Below are positions 22,141-33,710 of a stretch of DNA of 64,000 bases, one piece after another (the stretch's first letter is position 1; every line of letters starts with the position of its first letter). A program made the position numbers and the translations under genes. The notes under the pieces are model-generated. The model was given only the letters and a program-made list of their open reading frames with translations, was not told the DNA's origin and made no database searches. The DNA lies in contig CM077153.1 of assembly GCA_039583875.1 (NCBI GenBank), positions 67,092,482 through 67,156,481 on the forward strand. The letters run 5' to 3'. This DNA comes from Platanthera guangdongensis. Taxonomy: Eukaryota > Streptophyta > Magnoliopsida > Asparagales > Orchidaceae.

Positions 22141-23040
22141 GGCGTTAAGTGAAGAGAGTTCACTCAACGCCATAGCTCAAAAGGAGCTGAATACAGCAGG
22201 ACATGTCAAAGCCTCAGCAATGGAAGACAGAGAAGTGGCTAACCCCATAGGCGTTGAGTGAAGTTAGCTCACCCAATGCTAGACAACAAGTTCGTTGAAT
22301 AAAGCAACCCCAATCAAAGCCACAAGAGTTTCTAGCAAAGGAAAAGATTCCATGTCCAGAAGCATTGAGTGAATCCAACTCACTCAACGCCATGGTGTTT
22401 CTGTCATAGCTAAAGAAGATAGACAACAATCTGTCTAAGTTACGAAGCATTGAGTGAGGACAACTCACTCAATGCCAAATGAGCTAAAGCATTGAGACAT
22501 GCTGGGACAGTCAAAGCCTTTGAATAAAGACAGGAAAATTTGTCAAAGTACAAAAGCGTTGAATGAAGTTAGTTCACTCAACTCCAGTGGAAGAAAGCTT
22601 TAAGTCGTGCTGCTGTAGTCAAAGCTTAAGGAGAAATCAAATTTTGACTATTTACAGAAGCGTTGAGTGAAGCCAGTTCACTCAACACCTAGTCAAATGT
22701 TAAAGCAGAAGGAAGATGGCATTGAGAGAAGTCAATACACTCAATGCCTTCATGTAGAAGAAAAGTTTCAAGTACTGAAGCACTGAGTGAAGCCAGTTCA
22801 CTCAGCGCCTCAGCAGTTGGCATAATTCAGATGAAGCTAAGGCAAATGACGTTGAGTGAAGGCCAACCACTCAACGCTCTCAACGCCTAAGTTGTAAAAG
22901 TGCAAAATAATAAGCCAAGTATAAAAGCGTTGAATGAAGCTCATTCACTCAACGCTACTCAATGCCTAAGGAAGCAGCAAGGTGACTAAATACAACATCG
23001 TTGAGTGAAGGCCATTTACTCAACGCCACTCAACGCCTAA
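22141..23040. repeat. LTR array of GCGTTGAGTGAA...TTCACTCAACGC hairpins (element F)
   Basis: Eleven inverted-repeat units, starting near 22141, 22251, 22363, 22444, 22556, 22662, 22727, 22781, 22850, 22928 and 22998. Each has arms of about 11-12 bases of the form GCGTTGAGTGA / TCACTCAACGC and a loop of roughly 5-10 bases. The last three carry an additional CTCAACGCC or CTCAATGCC. Sequence between units is not repeated. Confidence 0.93.
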
Positions 23041-23247
23041 GTTGATTCTGAGAAATTTTCTAAGTCTAGAATGGCTGACGTCAGCAAAAGTCAACAAAGT
23101 CAACATATTTCAAACTCTTTGCGGGAATGATGCAGAATGTCCTTAATGGCGCCGAAGGCCAGTGTTTGTCTTTTTCTGCAGAAGGAAGGTGGGAACTTGT
23201 CCTTTTTAGGCTGGGCCCACAGTGGAAAGAGTCATTGATTTGCTGAA

Positions 23248-23255
23248 TATAAAAG
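23248..23255 (+). promoter_or_regulatory. TATA box of element F LTR
   Basis: GAATATAAAAGGG, about 200 bases downstream of the hairpin array. Confidence 0.6.
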
Positions 23256-24109
23256 GGAAATACTGGCTTAAACAAAGGAAGCAATTAGGATTTTCTGATT
23301 TCGAATTGTGGCTGAACATCTTCTTCTTCCTCGCCATTATTGCCAAGCCTAAAGGTCTTGTTCAGTTCAGTCAACCTGAAAGCAAAAAGAGATAGCTGCT
23401 GCGATTTTCATTTGTGACAGCAAGGCCAGGGCTGTTTTCTGAAATAGAAAAGGCAAAGGTTTCTGCAAGTCACTTCCAGTACAAACAACCCAGTTCTGAA
23501 GATCTGTTCAACTTCTTGTTGTGAAGAAGATATGGCTGAAATCTGCTCAGCCAAGGAAGATAGACACAAAGGTTACCCTCTAGTGTCAAACTGTTCATCA
23601 ATATTTCTATTTTGTAGGATCCAGTCTTGGATCTGAGAGTAGGATTCTAAATATAATCTGAGTTGTAAGCCTGTATTATAAAGGCTGAGGTAGGGTCATT
23701 TATTTATCTGAGTGTAGGGTTGTCCTTCCATCCTGAGGTGTAGGGATTTTGAGCCTGAGGTAGGTGATTGTTTAATCACAGAGTTGTAGGATCTTTTGCC
23801 TGAGTGCGGGTCTTGAAGGAAACTGAGTGATCCTGTGGGATCGTGTTGTAATCTCTTAAGGAGCCAAGAAATTGAGGAAGAGCCTTGTCTAACACAATGT
23901 TAGAGAGACAGAGAGGGATAGTGGATGTACCCATAAACTGGGGAACCACTATAAAAATAACTGTGTATTCTGGTTGATGTTCTTGAAAGCTAAACTAACT
24001 AATCATCAAGCACTTTAAAATTAGGTATATGTCTAGATAATTGAAAAAGGGACTAAAACCTATCCCCCCCCCTCTAGGTGTTAGCTGACCTTGATATCAA
24101 AGACTTTTA

Positions 24110-24475
24110 GTTGCAAAGTAGCTTCCTAATAATGGGAGGGGCGGGGACACAATAGGGACTAGAGGAGTGATGACTCGACAAATACCGGCACTAAAGGAGA
24201 GTGGATGGATCACTTGACAGTTGCCAAATAAGACTCACCGGAGCACAGCGAGGTGGTGGAAAGCAGTGGGAGGGAAGAATCTTGGAGTTGCACCAGACAA
24301 TGGTCGAGCATCAACACCTGACCACGAGACAAGTCAGATTATATAATAGAAACCAATATATTGATGCCCCCTTTAGGGCAAACACGCAAACACACGACAT
24401 ACATGGGGGGGGGGGGGGGGGTAGGTTAGGAAAATTTGATGGCTTGTAAAGGTGATAAGATCTGGTACCTTATCG
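24110..24475. other. Unassigned sequence with a 16-17 base G-run
   Basis: Between F's LTR and the LINE. No coding region is credible here. It contains a G homopolymer around 24405-24421 and, at about 24460-24474, TCTGGTACCTTATCGC, which weakly resembles a primer-binding site. It may be the end of element C's 5' LTR, but I cannot define its boundaries. Confidence 0.4.
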
Positions 24476-24491
24476 CTCAAAATAGAACTCA

Positions 24492-24839
24492 ACAATAACA
24501 ACAACAACACTCAAGCCTTTATCCCACTATAGTGGGGTCGGCTATATGGATCATTTGTCGCCATTGCACCATATCTTTTATCATAATCTCACCAATGCAT
24601 AAATACATCATGTATTTCATTATAATTACATTCCAAGTCTTTATTGGTCAACCCTCCCTCGTCTAACATGCCTAGTGACTAGACTCTCACAACCCCTGAT
24701 ATATTCATTACTAATTTTATCCAATATAGTATGTCCATACATCCACCTAAGCATTCTCATCTCTGCAACTCCTATTTTTTGCTCATGTACATAATTCACT
24801 ACCCAATATTTCTAATTGTTCCCTATCTTTTATCATAAT
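24492..24839 (-). mobile_element. 5'-truncated RTE-type LINE fragment
   Basis: On the minus strand it encodes the end of a non-LTR RT ORF (EMRMLRWMYGHTILDKISNE, near 24770-24710). A typical plant RTE tail follows: a short stretch with CCCACTATAGTGGG and AAGGCTTGAGTG, then a (TTG)n tail at 24507-24492. It is flanked by a 16-bp target duplication, CTCAAAATAGAACTCA (24476-24491) and CTCAAAATAGAATTCA (24840-24855), with one mismatch. Only the last ~350 bases of the element were inserted. Confidence 0.85.
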
Positions 24840-25021
24840 CTCAAAATAGAATTCATCCTCCATCTCAAGTTTTGTGTGATTTCAAGGGTTGGATTTCTTC
24901 CAATCTTCGGTCTAGGGTTTACTTTGTTGATAAGTAACATGACTCTTAATCCTACATTGATTCTCATTCCCCCTTCTTCTCTTTGACGGGGTGTTCCTCT
25001 CTACTTCATTCAATTTTCTAG

Positions 25022-26934
25022 GTGGTTTTATTGCTTTTTGTTTTCATGCCAAACATTAGTTATTTTGGTGCCTCCATGACCCCCGCTGGATATACCCTGG
25101 TTGGTCAAGAACACATATATTCTAAGCTTGCTACAATCTGCCTTGATGACACCGACTATTTTGCTTTGTCCAACTCCATTACTCTTGCCTTAAAGAGTCG
25201 ACTTCTCTTTGGCTGCATTAGCGGCACCACCACTGATCCTACTACGACTTCTGCTACTTGGCCTAAAAGGGAGTCAAAAACTCTTTTGTCATGTCATGGC
25301 TCATCAACTACATACAAAAATTGATTGCACGAAAATATCTTTTCCAAGATACCACAGAGATATGGACATGCGCTGAGTCTACCTATTCCTGTAAGGGTAA
25401 TACAACCCAAATATTGCCGCTTTGCCACAAGATTGGGAATCTCCATTAGGGATATTGTACTCCTTTTACTTATTGCCTTGAGTTTACCCAAATCTATCAG
25501 GAGTACGATTATTTTGACTCTCTCATTATAGTGTACAATGTGGGCGCACTCTTGCTGAAAAACTGTGAGGATCGAAATTGGGTATTTGAATTTCTACATG
25601 GATTGCACAGATATTTTGATTAGATTACTATCCATATCTTAGGGCGTGTTCCTAATCACTTCATGAGGTTTACAATATTCTTCAACAAGTGTTTGATCGA
25701 CGACAGTTTGGGAACACCTGCAACCTTCCAGAAGGATCTGCTTTGGTTGCTCATCTGTCCAATTATAATAGTCGTGCTTCTCGCGATTACAAACCTAAGG
25801 AGATAGATAAGGACCATATCGCATATGACTACTGTGGCAAGCCTCATCATACTCAGGATGCTTGTTATAGCCTACATGGATTTCCTCCTCCTAAAGGTGG
25901 CTCGACTTCTCGTGGTGGTTGCGGTCGTGATAGGACTCCTAGACAGCCACCTCACTTCACTCATCTGACCGAGACTTCTGATGGTGGTTCTTCTCAGTTG
26001 CCCTCCTTCTTTACTAAAGAGATTCAAGCCCTTCGTCATTTGATACACAGACTTACTACAAAGCTTATGGATGTCTCTATGCCATCAAATGCTCTTGCCC
26101 GCATAGGTACTTCAGATGCAAACTCCGCTTTTACTGGTCCTACTTAGAGGATTATCGATTCCAGCACCACGGATCACATGATCGGTAACTGAGCATTGAT
26201 GATGGTCCCCCTCTATTTTATTACTGGGAAAGGCTCCATCCCTTGTTCTTCTCTCACTTTATCATCTATCTTTCACATTCCAAAATTCATCCATAGTCTA
26301 CTTTCTGTTAGGCATTTGACAAATTCTCTTAAATTCTTAGTTAGCTTTTTCCTTCCCATTGTGTATTTCAAAATCTGAAGATGGGGCAGTTTATTGGGTC
26401 TGGTAGCATGAAGAATGGCATGTACGTGTTTGACTCCTCTTCTAGTCTACCCCTCCACAAGCTATCCACTCTTCACAGACCTCCACCTTGATAACCTGGC
26501 ATCGTGGACTTAGCCATCCTTCTGTTGCGATCATGCAACATTTATTTCCTATTTTTACTCCAGGTTTAAAATATTTTGTTTGTGATATCAGTGTTGTTCT
26601 CAAACACCCTCGTATTCATGTTCATCATGTTTCATTACCTAATACAACTTCTTTTCATGTTATTCATTCTGATGTCTAGGGGCATTGCAATGTAGATTCA
26701 ATTTCTGACTGTTTTTGGTTTATTACATCTATTGATTGTTTTCCCAGATAACTTGGGTTTATTTGATAAAAAAATGAGGTGTTCTCTATCTTCCAAAGTT
26801 TCATACTATGGTTTCTATTCAATTTTTTGTCACTATTAAAATACTTCATAGTGATAATGAACGAGAGTATATCAATACACCTTAGGAGGACTATCTTGCA
26901 ACTCGTGACATTATTCATCAAACCTCGTGTATTC
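25022..26934 (+). pseudogene. Element C, part 1: gag, protease and integrase N-terminal half
   Basis: An old, decayed copia element of a different lineage from A, D, E and F. Gag is recognisable from about 25049 (LDDTDYFALSNSITLALKSR, then FGCISGTTTDP). A knuckle reads YDYCGKPHHTQDACY (first Cys lost). A protease remnant, RIIDSSTTDHMIGN (about 26146), follows, then the integrase finger region (WHRGLSHPSVAIMQHLFPIF, 26491 onward) and the start of the integrase core (TRDIIHQTSC at about 26898-26930). It stops at 26934, where element B is inserted. Many stops and frameshifts. The stretch 24856-25021 before it is probably leader. Confidence 0.75.
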
Positions 26935-29102
26935 TGTAATACCCCCATCCGTCGCATGGCATATAACAGAAGGTCCAGCTGGAACCCGACGCCATATACC
27001 ACAGACAGTCGGAAGGATTACATAAAAATATTCAAACATTCCAATTAAGACTACTCGTCCTACACAGAGCATTCTAGCGGAAGCTTTTAAATAGTTGAAA
27101 GAACCCAAATCTTAAATCCATAATCATGAATGTCCACATCCATACAACAGGAATGAAACCCAAATACACTGAAAAGGTACATGGCCTTATGGCCTTACAA
27201 TAGTTCACTTAATAAATAGTGTCTTACATACATCGACTCGTAGGCCGACCACACATGACAAAGTAAAAACAACTATTCTTTACGGCCTTCGAGGGCCAGC
27301 ACAGCAACATGGGCTCCAGCCCGCTATTTTTCACTCGGATCCGCAGCGCCTGCAAGCAACATTCCACCGCACGGTGGCAAACCAAGCAACGGTCAGCCAA
27401 AAGCCGACCAAATTATAACGACCCCGCCCCTTACTCGGGACGGCGGTGCTCTTTCCCTGCATATCATTAGCCCAGTAAAACAATAAAGCGCAATTATACT
27501 ACGCTGCAGGTGTAGGCTCGCACGGCCAAACACCCCGTGCACTCAGGGGACATTAACGGTGAATCCTGACACTTCAGCGTCTTCACCACCATCCCAAAGA
27601 TGGCAACCACGTGAGCATTTAGCCTTTCTGACCACTGTCTAAGGCTCTCGACTATGCCAACGGCCAGTCCCCTTTTCAGGTCTCTCACACGGAACCACAT
27701 AGCCTAGGACCAATTCCACTTGCCCGTTGCTCACACCACGTAGTCACTTTAATACGTACTCACGAGCCAAGCTTCTCTCGGATCCCAAAACTTTTCCAAA
27801 CAATCACATAACCCAGTTATGTTCAAGGCCGGTTCCCTGACCGCCAAGTTAGCAGAACACGTTTCCGCTCAGTTTTCCGGGTGCGCCTTGGAGCTAACCT
27901 CCAAGGATCCCTGTTGCAATCTACCACGTAGAAACCCGAAAAACCCAAAGCACGGAGTCTTCTCTGGCAAAACATATCAAATGCAATATCACCGATCCAG
28001 ACAATACACGTCCGGGTAGGCTTCACACACAATGTCTATGCCCGTACTTTGATTCTGGACTCTATATGCAACACAAGGGGGACTATTCACATCAACCCCA
28101 AGGAACACCACGCACTCACCGCACACTCGCGGGAGCGGGTTTCCCTATGCAGAAAGGAAGAGCTTCACATGCTCAAGTAGAGAATTGTTACCCTTGTAGT
28201 CCGCTTTTGTGCCATGGAAAAACTACACAGATAGAAGTCTTCACAATGGAATTTCTTCCACGGATCCGCTCTCGGTTCTCCAAACGGTGCTCCGATTCTC
28301 CGCCGGTGACCGGAATCCTCCTCCTTTTTCCTCCTCTCTCTAACTCCTTGGAAGGAGAATTGCTTGGAGAAAATGAAGAGTTAACTCCCCCATTCCCGTC
28401 CTTAATAGAGCAGGAAACCACCTGGGCCATTGGATCTCAATTAAAGAAAATGAACGGCTCAGATCTGCACAAAATTCCCCAGACCTGGGCCGAACACGGC
28501 CTCGCACACGGCCGTGTTCCAGGCCGTGTACCTTGATCGAGGTACGGTCGTCGAGCGAAGAAACGACACACAAGCAAAGACACGCCCGTGTCTCACCTAA
28601 CACACCCGTGTCGGGTCCTTGACACGCCCGTGACCAGTGGGCGTGTCACATATAACCTCCACGGCAACAGACACGACCCAACTGAACATGGGTAGGGAAA
28701 CGAGCATGAACACGCCCGTGCCACGCGATAATTGTCGATCATCGAACGCAGAGGGACACTCGACAATCGTCGAGCGCCGTTCGGCGATCGTCGAACACAG
28801 GGGGACATGCCCTCCCGCCACGCCCGTGTCGCCTGGCGTGTTCCTCCCGAACACTTTTCGTCAAAATCAAACGGCTTTCGGGAACACGAGTACAGACACG
28901 GTTAGGCACACGCCCGTGTCAAATGACACGCCCGTGTCATTCAGCCGTGTTTCTAGCCGTGTCCTTCTCGGGATGAAAACGTCCAAAACACCAGCCAGAC
29001 ACAACCTTGGACACGCCCTTGTCCTAGGCCTTGTACCCCTATACCGGCACCAAAAATCCCTTTTTACGCGACCAACTCAAATACAATTTTCGGGGCGTTA
29101 CA
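26935..29102 (-). repeat. 3' LTR of element B
   Basis: 2168 bp. On the minus strand it starts TGTAACGCCCCGAAAATTG and ends GGGGGTATTACA. Very similar to 33711-35879. Several reading frames of 60-170 codons inside it on both strands look fortuitous. Contains the GACACGCCCGTGTC cluster at about 28495-28985. Confidence 0.93.
28495..28985. repeat. Cluster of GACACGCCCGTGTC and CGTCGA-type inverted repeats (element B 3' LTR)
   Basis: Repeated ACACGCCCGTGT palindromes (for example 28579-28592 and near 28910 and 28925), half-sites such as GGCCGTGT, and a middle block of overlapping TCGTCGA / TCGACGA hairpins (about 28728-28800). GC-rich with many CpGs. The matching cluster in the 5' LTR is at about 35270-35815. 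Confidence 0.88.
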
Positions 29103-29119
29103 AATCTCCCCCACTTAAG
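29103..29119 (-). other. Polypurine tract of element B
   Basis: The minus strand reads CTTAAGTGGGGGAGATT immediately before the 3' LTR start. Confidence 0.8.
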
Positions 29120-29156
29120 AAATTTCGTCCCGAAATTAAGTAAAGGTACACAAAAA

Positions 29157-32058
29157 TTACAAGTTACCTGAGTGGAATAACTCGGGAAATTCCTCCAACA
29201 TAGCTTGCTCTCGCTCCCATGAAAGCTCCTCACATCCGCAATTATCCCAACGGACTTTAACCATACGGATATCCTTGTTGCGGAGTCGCTTGACTTCAAC
29301 ATCTTCTATACGTATAGGCTTGACCTTTGTCGTCAATTCATAATCAACTGGTACTTGATTGTTCGCAATGATCTGCGAAGGCTCTTGTACCGCCTTACGT
29401 AACACCGACACGTGGAACACGTCATGTAGCCCACTCAATTCCACCGACAACTTCAATCTATACGCCGCCTCGCCAACACGCTCCAGGATTTCAAATGGTC
29501 TAAGGTATCTCGGACTCAACTTCTTCAAGCGTCGAACCCACGAGACACCCTTGAACGGCTTGATTTTCAAGTACACCCAGTCGCCAACATTGAACTCCAC
29601 ATTCCTATGTTTGGCGTTATAGTACTCTGACTGTATGTCCTGAGTGATCTTCAACTGTTCTTGAATTGTCTATATAATTGAAGTGGCATCTTCCACCGAC
29701 TGACGTTTGTAAAGCTTCGACTCGCCCGTCTCCAACCAAGACAACGACGTGCGATACTTTCTCCCGTACAAGGCCTCGAAAGGCGCCATTCCAATACTTG
29801 CCTGAAAGTTGTTGTTGTACGCAAACTCCACCATGTATAGGTGATCTTCCCACTGCTTTCCAAAATCTAGGATGCACATGCGAAGCATGTCTTCCATCGT
29901 CCGGTTGACCCTCTCGATTTGGCCATCCGTCTGCAGATGAAAGGCTGTGCTGAACTTTAGCTTAGTACCCAACAGACTATGCACCAACCTCCAGTCATTC
30001 GACGTGAAGCGTCCATCTCGATCACTAACAATACTGCGGGGCACACCATGCAATCGTACAATATACTCCACATAGAGTTTGGCTAACTTTTCCACTGGAT
30101 CTTCCTTCCTGATCGGGATGAATTGCGACACCTTTGTCAACCTATCTACGACCACCCATATGGCGTCGTTTCCCCTCTGCTACTTCGGCAAACCATGCAC
30201 AAAATCCATAGATATGTCGTCAAATTTCCATTCTGGGATAGGCAAAGACTTTAGGAAACCTCAGGGCTTCTGGCACTCCGCCTTAACCAAGGCACAAGTT
30301 TGGCACTTAGCCACATAGAGTGCTACATATTTCTTCAGTCCTGGCCACCAAAACAATTTCTTCATGCCTCTATACATCCTCGTGCTTCCCGGGTGGATTG
30401 TGTACTTGGTATGATGAGCCTCGTACATCAACTCCTCCCAAAGATTATCTGCACTAGGAACACATAGGCGACCGTCTTTCCTTAGCAACCCATCTTCAAT
30501 AGCAAACTGGGAATTTGACCAGTCCAAAGATTCATCCAAGATCCGCTTCATGCTGTTGTCCTGAACCAAAGCCCGCCGAACTCTATCAGCTAGGTCACAC
30601 TGCACCTCTGTCCAAAACAGTTTAACCTCAGTACTAGACTGCTTGTCGACGCAAGATATCTCCAGAGCCTCCAACGAATGGACCAATCTCTCATCATGTA
30701 CTGATAACCAGTTGGCCTGCGCCGGAGTCCTGCGACTCAATGCATCCGCCACTGCATTTCCTTTCCTAGGCACATAATGAATCTTGAAGGTGTAGTCCCC
30801 TAAGAACTCCATCCACCTCCGCCGCCTCATGTTCAGATCCTTTTGATCAAACATGTACTTCAAGCTCTTAAGATCGGTGTAAATATCGACCTTCATACCG
30901 TACAGATAGTGCCTCCACAGCTTTAGAGCAAATATCACGGCCGCTAATTCTAAGTCGTGAACCGGATAATTCCTCTCGTGAGCCTTCAATTTTCATGAAC
31001 CGTAGGCTGTCACACTCCCATGTTGTAGAAGAACACAGCCCAAACCACTACCCAAAGCATCACTATAGATCTCGAACCCCTCGGTTCCACTTGGGGAACA
31101 TAAAATAGGCGTTGTGGTCAACCGCCTCTTCAACTCTTCAAAAGCTTGTTCGCACTCTGGAGACCACACAAACTTCTGATCCTTCCTAGTCAACGTCGTG
31201 AGTGGTAGCGCTATCCGCGAGAAGTTCTCTATGAAGCACCTATAGTAGCCAGCAAGCCCCATAAAACTCTGAACCTCTGCCACTGTAGTCAAAGCAGGCC
31301 ACTCCCGTATCGCCACTATCTTCGCCGGATCCACAGCTATCCCTTCTCCACTAACAACATGACCAAGGAACGCTATCGAGGATAACCAGAATTCACACTT
31401 GGAGAACTGCATACAACTGGTTCCTCCTCAACGTCTCCAACACCATGTGTAGATGATTGTAGTGATCCTCCTCGCACTGCGAGTACACCAGGATATCATC
31501 GATAAATACTATCACGAAACGATCCAGGTACTCTCTGAACGTCCTGTTCATTAGATCCATAAACACGGATGGCGCATTGGTCAAACCAAACGGCATGACC
31601 GTGAACTAGTAATTCCCAAACTGCGTACTGAATGTTGTCTTTGGGATGTCGCTCTCCCTCAACCTCAACTGGTAGTAACCGGATTTCAGATCTAACTTCG
31701 CATATACTGTTGACCCAACCAACTGATCAAATAGATCGTTAATCCTGGGGATCGGATATTTATTCTTCTCCGTAAGCTTGTTCAATTCCCGATAGTCAAT
31801 GCAAAGTCGCAAACTCCCATCTTTCTTCTTGACGAAAAGGACCGGTGCGCTCCAAGGCGACGAACTTGGACGCACATACCCTTGCTCTAGCAACTCTTGC
31901 ATTTGCACCTTCAACTCCGCCATCTCTCGCGGCGCTATCCGATTTGGAGAGCGTGACACCAGTTTGGCACCCGGTACCAGCTCAATAGTGAAATCAATCT
32001 CCCGTTGAGGAGGGGCTCCTGGGAGATCATCTGGGAACACATCCGGATACTCGGACAC
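29157..32058 (-). pseudogene. pol: Element B pol: RT, RNase H, integrase, chromodomain-like tail
   Basis: Minus strand. [42 protein letters not shown], a stop at 31606-31608 (TAG in NYxFTVMPFG), then [10 protein letters not shown] frameshift near 31400 precedes the connection domain ([19 protein letters not shown]) and RNase H (EIYSDALGSGLGCVL, HDLELAAVIFALKLWRHYL, VADALSRR). Integrase: finger ending CQTCALVKAECQKP, stops near 30258 and 30180, core with VVVDRLTKVSQF, SDRDGRFTS and HLQTDGQIERVNRTMEDML (D, D and E all present). The C-terminal 160 residues hold the GDWVYLKIKPFKG motif and a chromodomain-like end. It ends at 29157, close to the polypurine tract. Confidence 0.9.
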
Positions 32059-32639
32059 AACTGGGATACTGTCAAGATTTGGCTTAGGCGTCGAAGTCTG
32101 CCCTAGAGTGACAAACAGCTCTGCCCCAGACTGAAATGACTTGATCCCCTGAGGGGTAGACGTCTACGTCTTGCTCGACCCCTTTCACTCCCGCATATGC
32201 CATCTCACGACTAGCTCCCAACTTACCTCCTTGCAACTACGATCAATGCACGCTTGCTGCTCCGAGAGCTAGCCCACAGCAAAGATCACATCGCACGTAA
32301 CTACCATCAATTGCGACGTTTGCAAGTCATCGACATGACTCCCACGCCTTACCCTAATGCCACAAGCTCTATCCGCACGCAAAGGGCACCCGTAGGCAGC
32401 AGCCCATCAAATTTGACCTTTGCCATCGAAGGAATTACTCTGATGCGCGATAGAAAATCTTCGGACAAAAAGGATGCGAAACTTCCGCACCGAACAGTGC
32501 TCTCACTGGACAATCGACAATCTAAACAAGCCTAACACGATCAGTCATAGGCTAAAATGCATAGGGAAACAAATATTTAAAGCTAACCTGCTATACATAC
32601 CCGTCACCACGTCAAACTGCTTTGTGGCCTCCTGCTGGC
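32059..32639 (-). pseudogene. Element B protease region, degenerate
   Basis: Between the gag knuckle and RT, where a gypsy aspartic protease is expected. I find no intact DSG motif in a continuous frame, and both strands carry frequent stops. The last part (near 32100-32060) returns to the frame leading into RT. Confidence 0.5.
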
Positions 32640-33486
32640 TAAGGTTGTACACTTTTGGCTGGGTTGGGGCATAGTGCGATGCGGTTGCCTCCAACCCCTT
32701 GCCCTTCTCCTCGTAGATATCTCCAAATTTCTTCTCAGACTTCCGTCATCCGCGCCAACAGTTTCGTGCAAAATGTCCTGGCTTTGCACAGTTAAAACAT
32801 GTAGTTGCCTTCCTCCCAATGGTTGTTGCTGTCTTAGCTTTCTCTACCTTATGTGCGCCATTACGACAATCTCAGGCAAAGTGCCATTTCTTGCCACAAG
32901 TATGACAGTTGTAAGTAACCTTGCCAGTCGATGATCTAACCTTCTTCTTCAGCGTTCTGCGAGATGCACCCCTCATAGGACTTGCAGAGTTCGATACCCT
33001 ACTCTCTGGTATCTGGTGAAGTTTTCCCATATCCACTTCCAAAGATCTAGCCGACTCCACCAAGGCTCGGAATTCTAATAGTTTTGGTCCTAGAAGTAGA
33101 ATTCGCAGTTCGTCACACATACCACTATAGAATCTATCAACTAAAGACTGCTCGTTCTCCAACTCAAAGCATGGGTAGCGGCTTATCAAAAGAAACGCCT
33201 GCAAATACTCATCAACTGAGTGCGTACCCTGCACCAAGCACATGTTCAATGCCTGACCTGATGGCCTTCTAAATGTCACTTGATCCAACACACCACCCGG
33301 CATTGAAGTTATCTCAGGGACAAAGGGTTGCACCTTGCTTCCCTGTTGTGCACTAGTCACAGCGAGCACCACTTCAATGATCCTTCTTATGGTTTCAAAC
33401 GAAGGAGGGGTCTCAAGCACGCCACTGGGTGCACTATAATCCTCAGAAACCAGATGTTCTGTCGGATCTGTGCCACTCCCGGTCAC
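32640..33486 (-). pseudogene. gag: Element B gag with two zinc knuckles, shortened
   Basis: Starts at ATG 33486. The product is shorter than a usual chromovirus gag: the segment expected between the start region and SVDEYLQAFLLISRYPCFE seems to be missing, which points to an internal deletion. Knuckle 1 is CHTCGKKWHFAxDC with a TGA at x (32872-32874), where CGA (Arg) is likely original. In the same frame knuckle 2 follows: CFNCAKPGHFARNC (about 32785-32744). It ends in low-similarity sequence. Confidence 0.75.
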
Positions 33487-33695
33487 CTATAGTCGTACAA
33501 AACTCCAATAAGTGACCAAACAAAATTGCAAAAAGCAATTATAGGAACGCGCAGGTTCCTCAAACACAAGTATTTTTCATTCCTAAGTGGACATTCATGG
33601 GTTCTTTTTAATGTTATAACGATGACGCATACATGTGCTCACCACCCCTTAAAAGAATTCGCCCACGAATTAAGTTAAGCCTGACCGTAACTAAA

Positions 33696-33707
33696 AGTCT
33701 GATACAA
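33696..33707 (-). other. Degenerate primer-binding site of element B
   Basis: Minus strand TTGTATCAGACT, three bases after the LTR end, matches TGGTATCAGAGC at nine of 12 bases. 33487-33695 is untranslated leader with no feature seen. Confidence 0.55.
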
Positions 33708-33710
33708 AAT

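Larger units (their letters stand above)
21961..24109 (+). repeat. 3' LTR of element F
   Basis: Starts TGTTGGGTCCATTGATCCC and ends near 24109 (AAAGACTTTTA, by comparison with E). Holds a hairpin array (22141-23040), a TATA box (23248-23255), an AGTGG...CCACT hairpin (23930-23950) and a long C-tract with CTCTAGGTG near the end. No 5' LTR of F is in the window. Confidence 0.85.

Noticed and set aside
28066..29143. ORFs of 85-170 codons in element B's LTRs (also 34843-35935)
   Set aside because: They lie across repeats of the LTR, differ in length between the two LTR copies and show no family motif.
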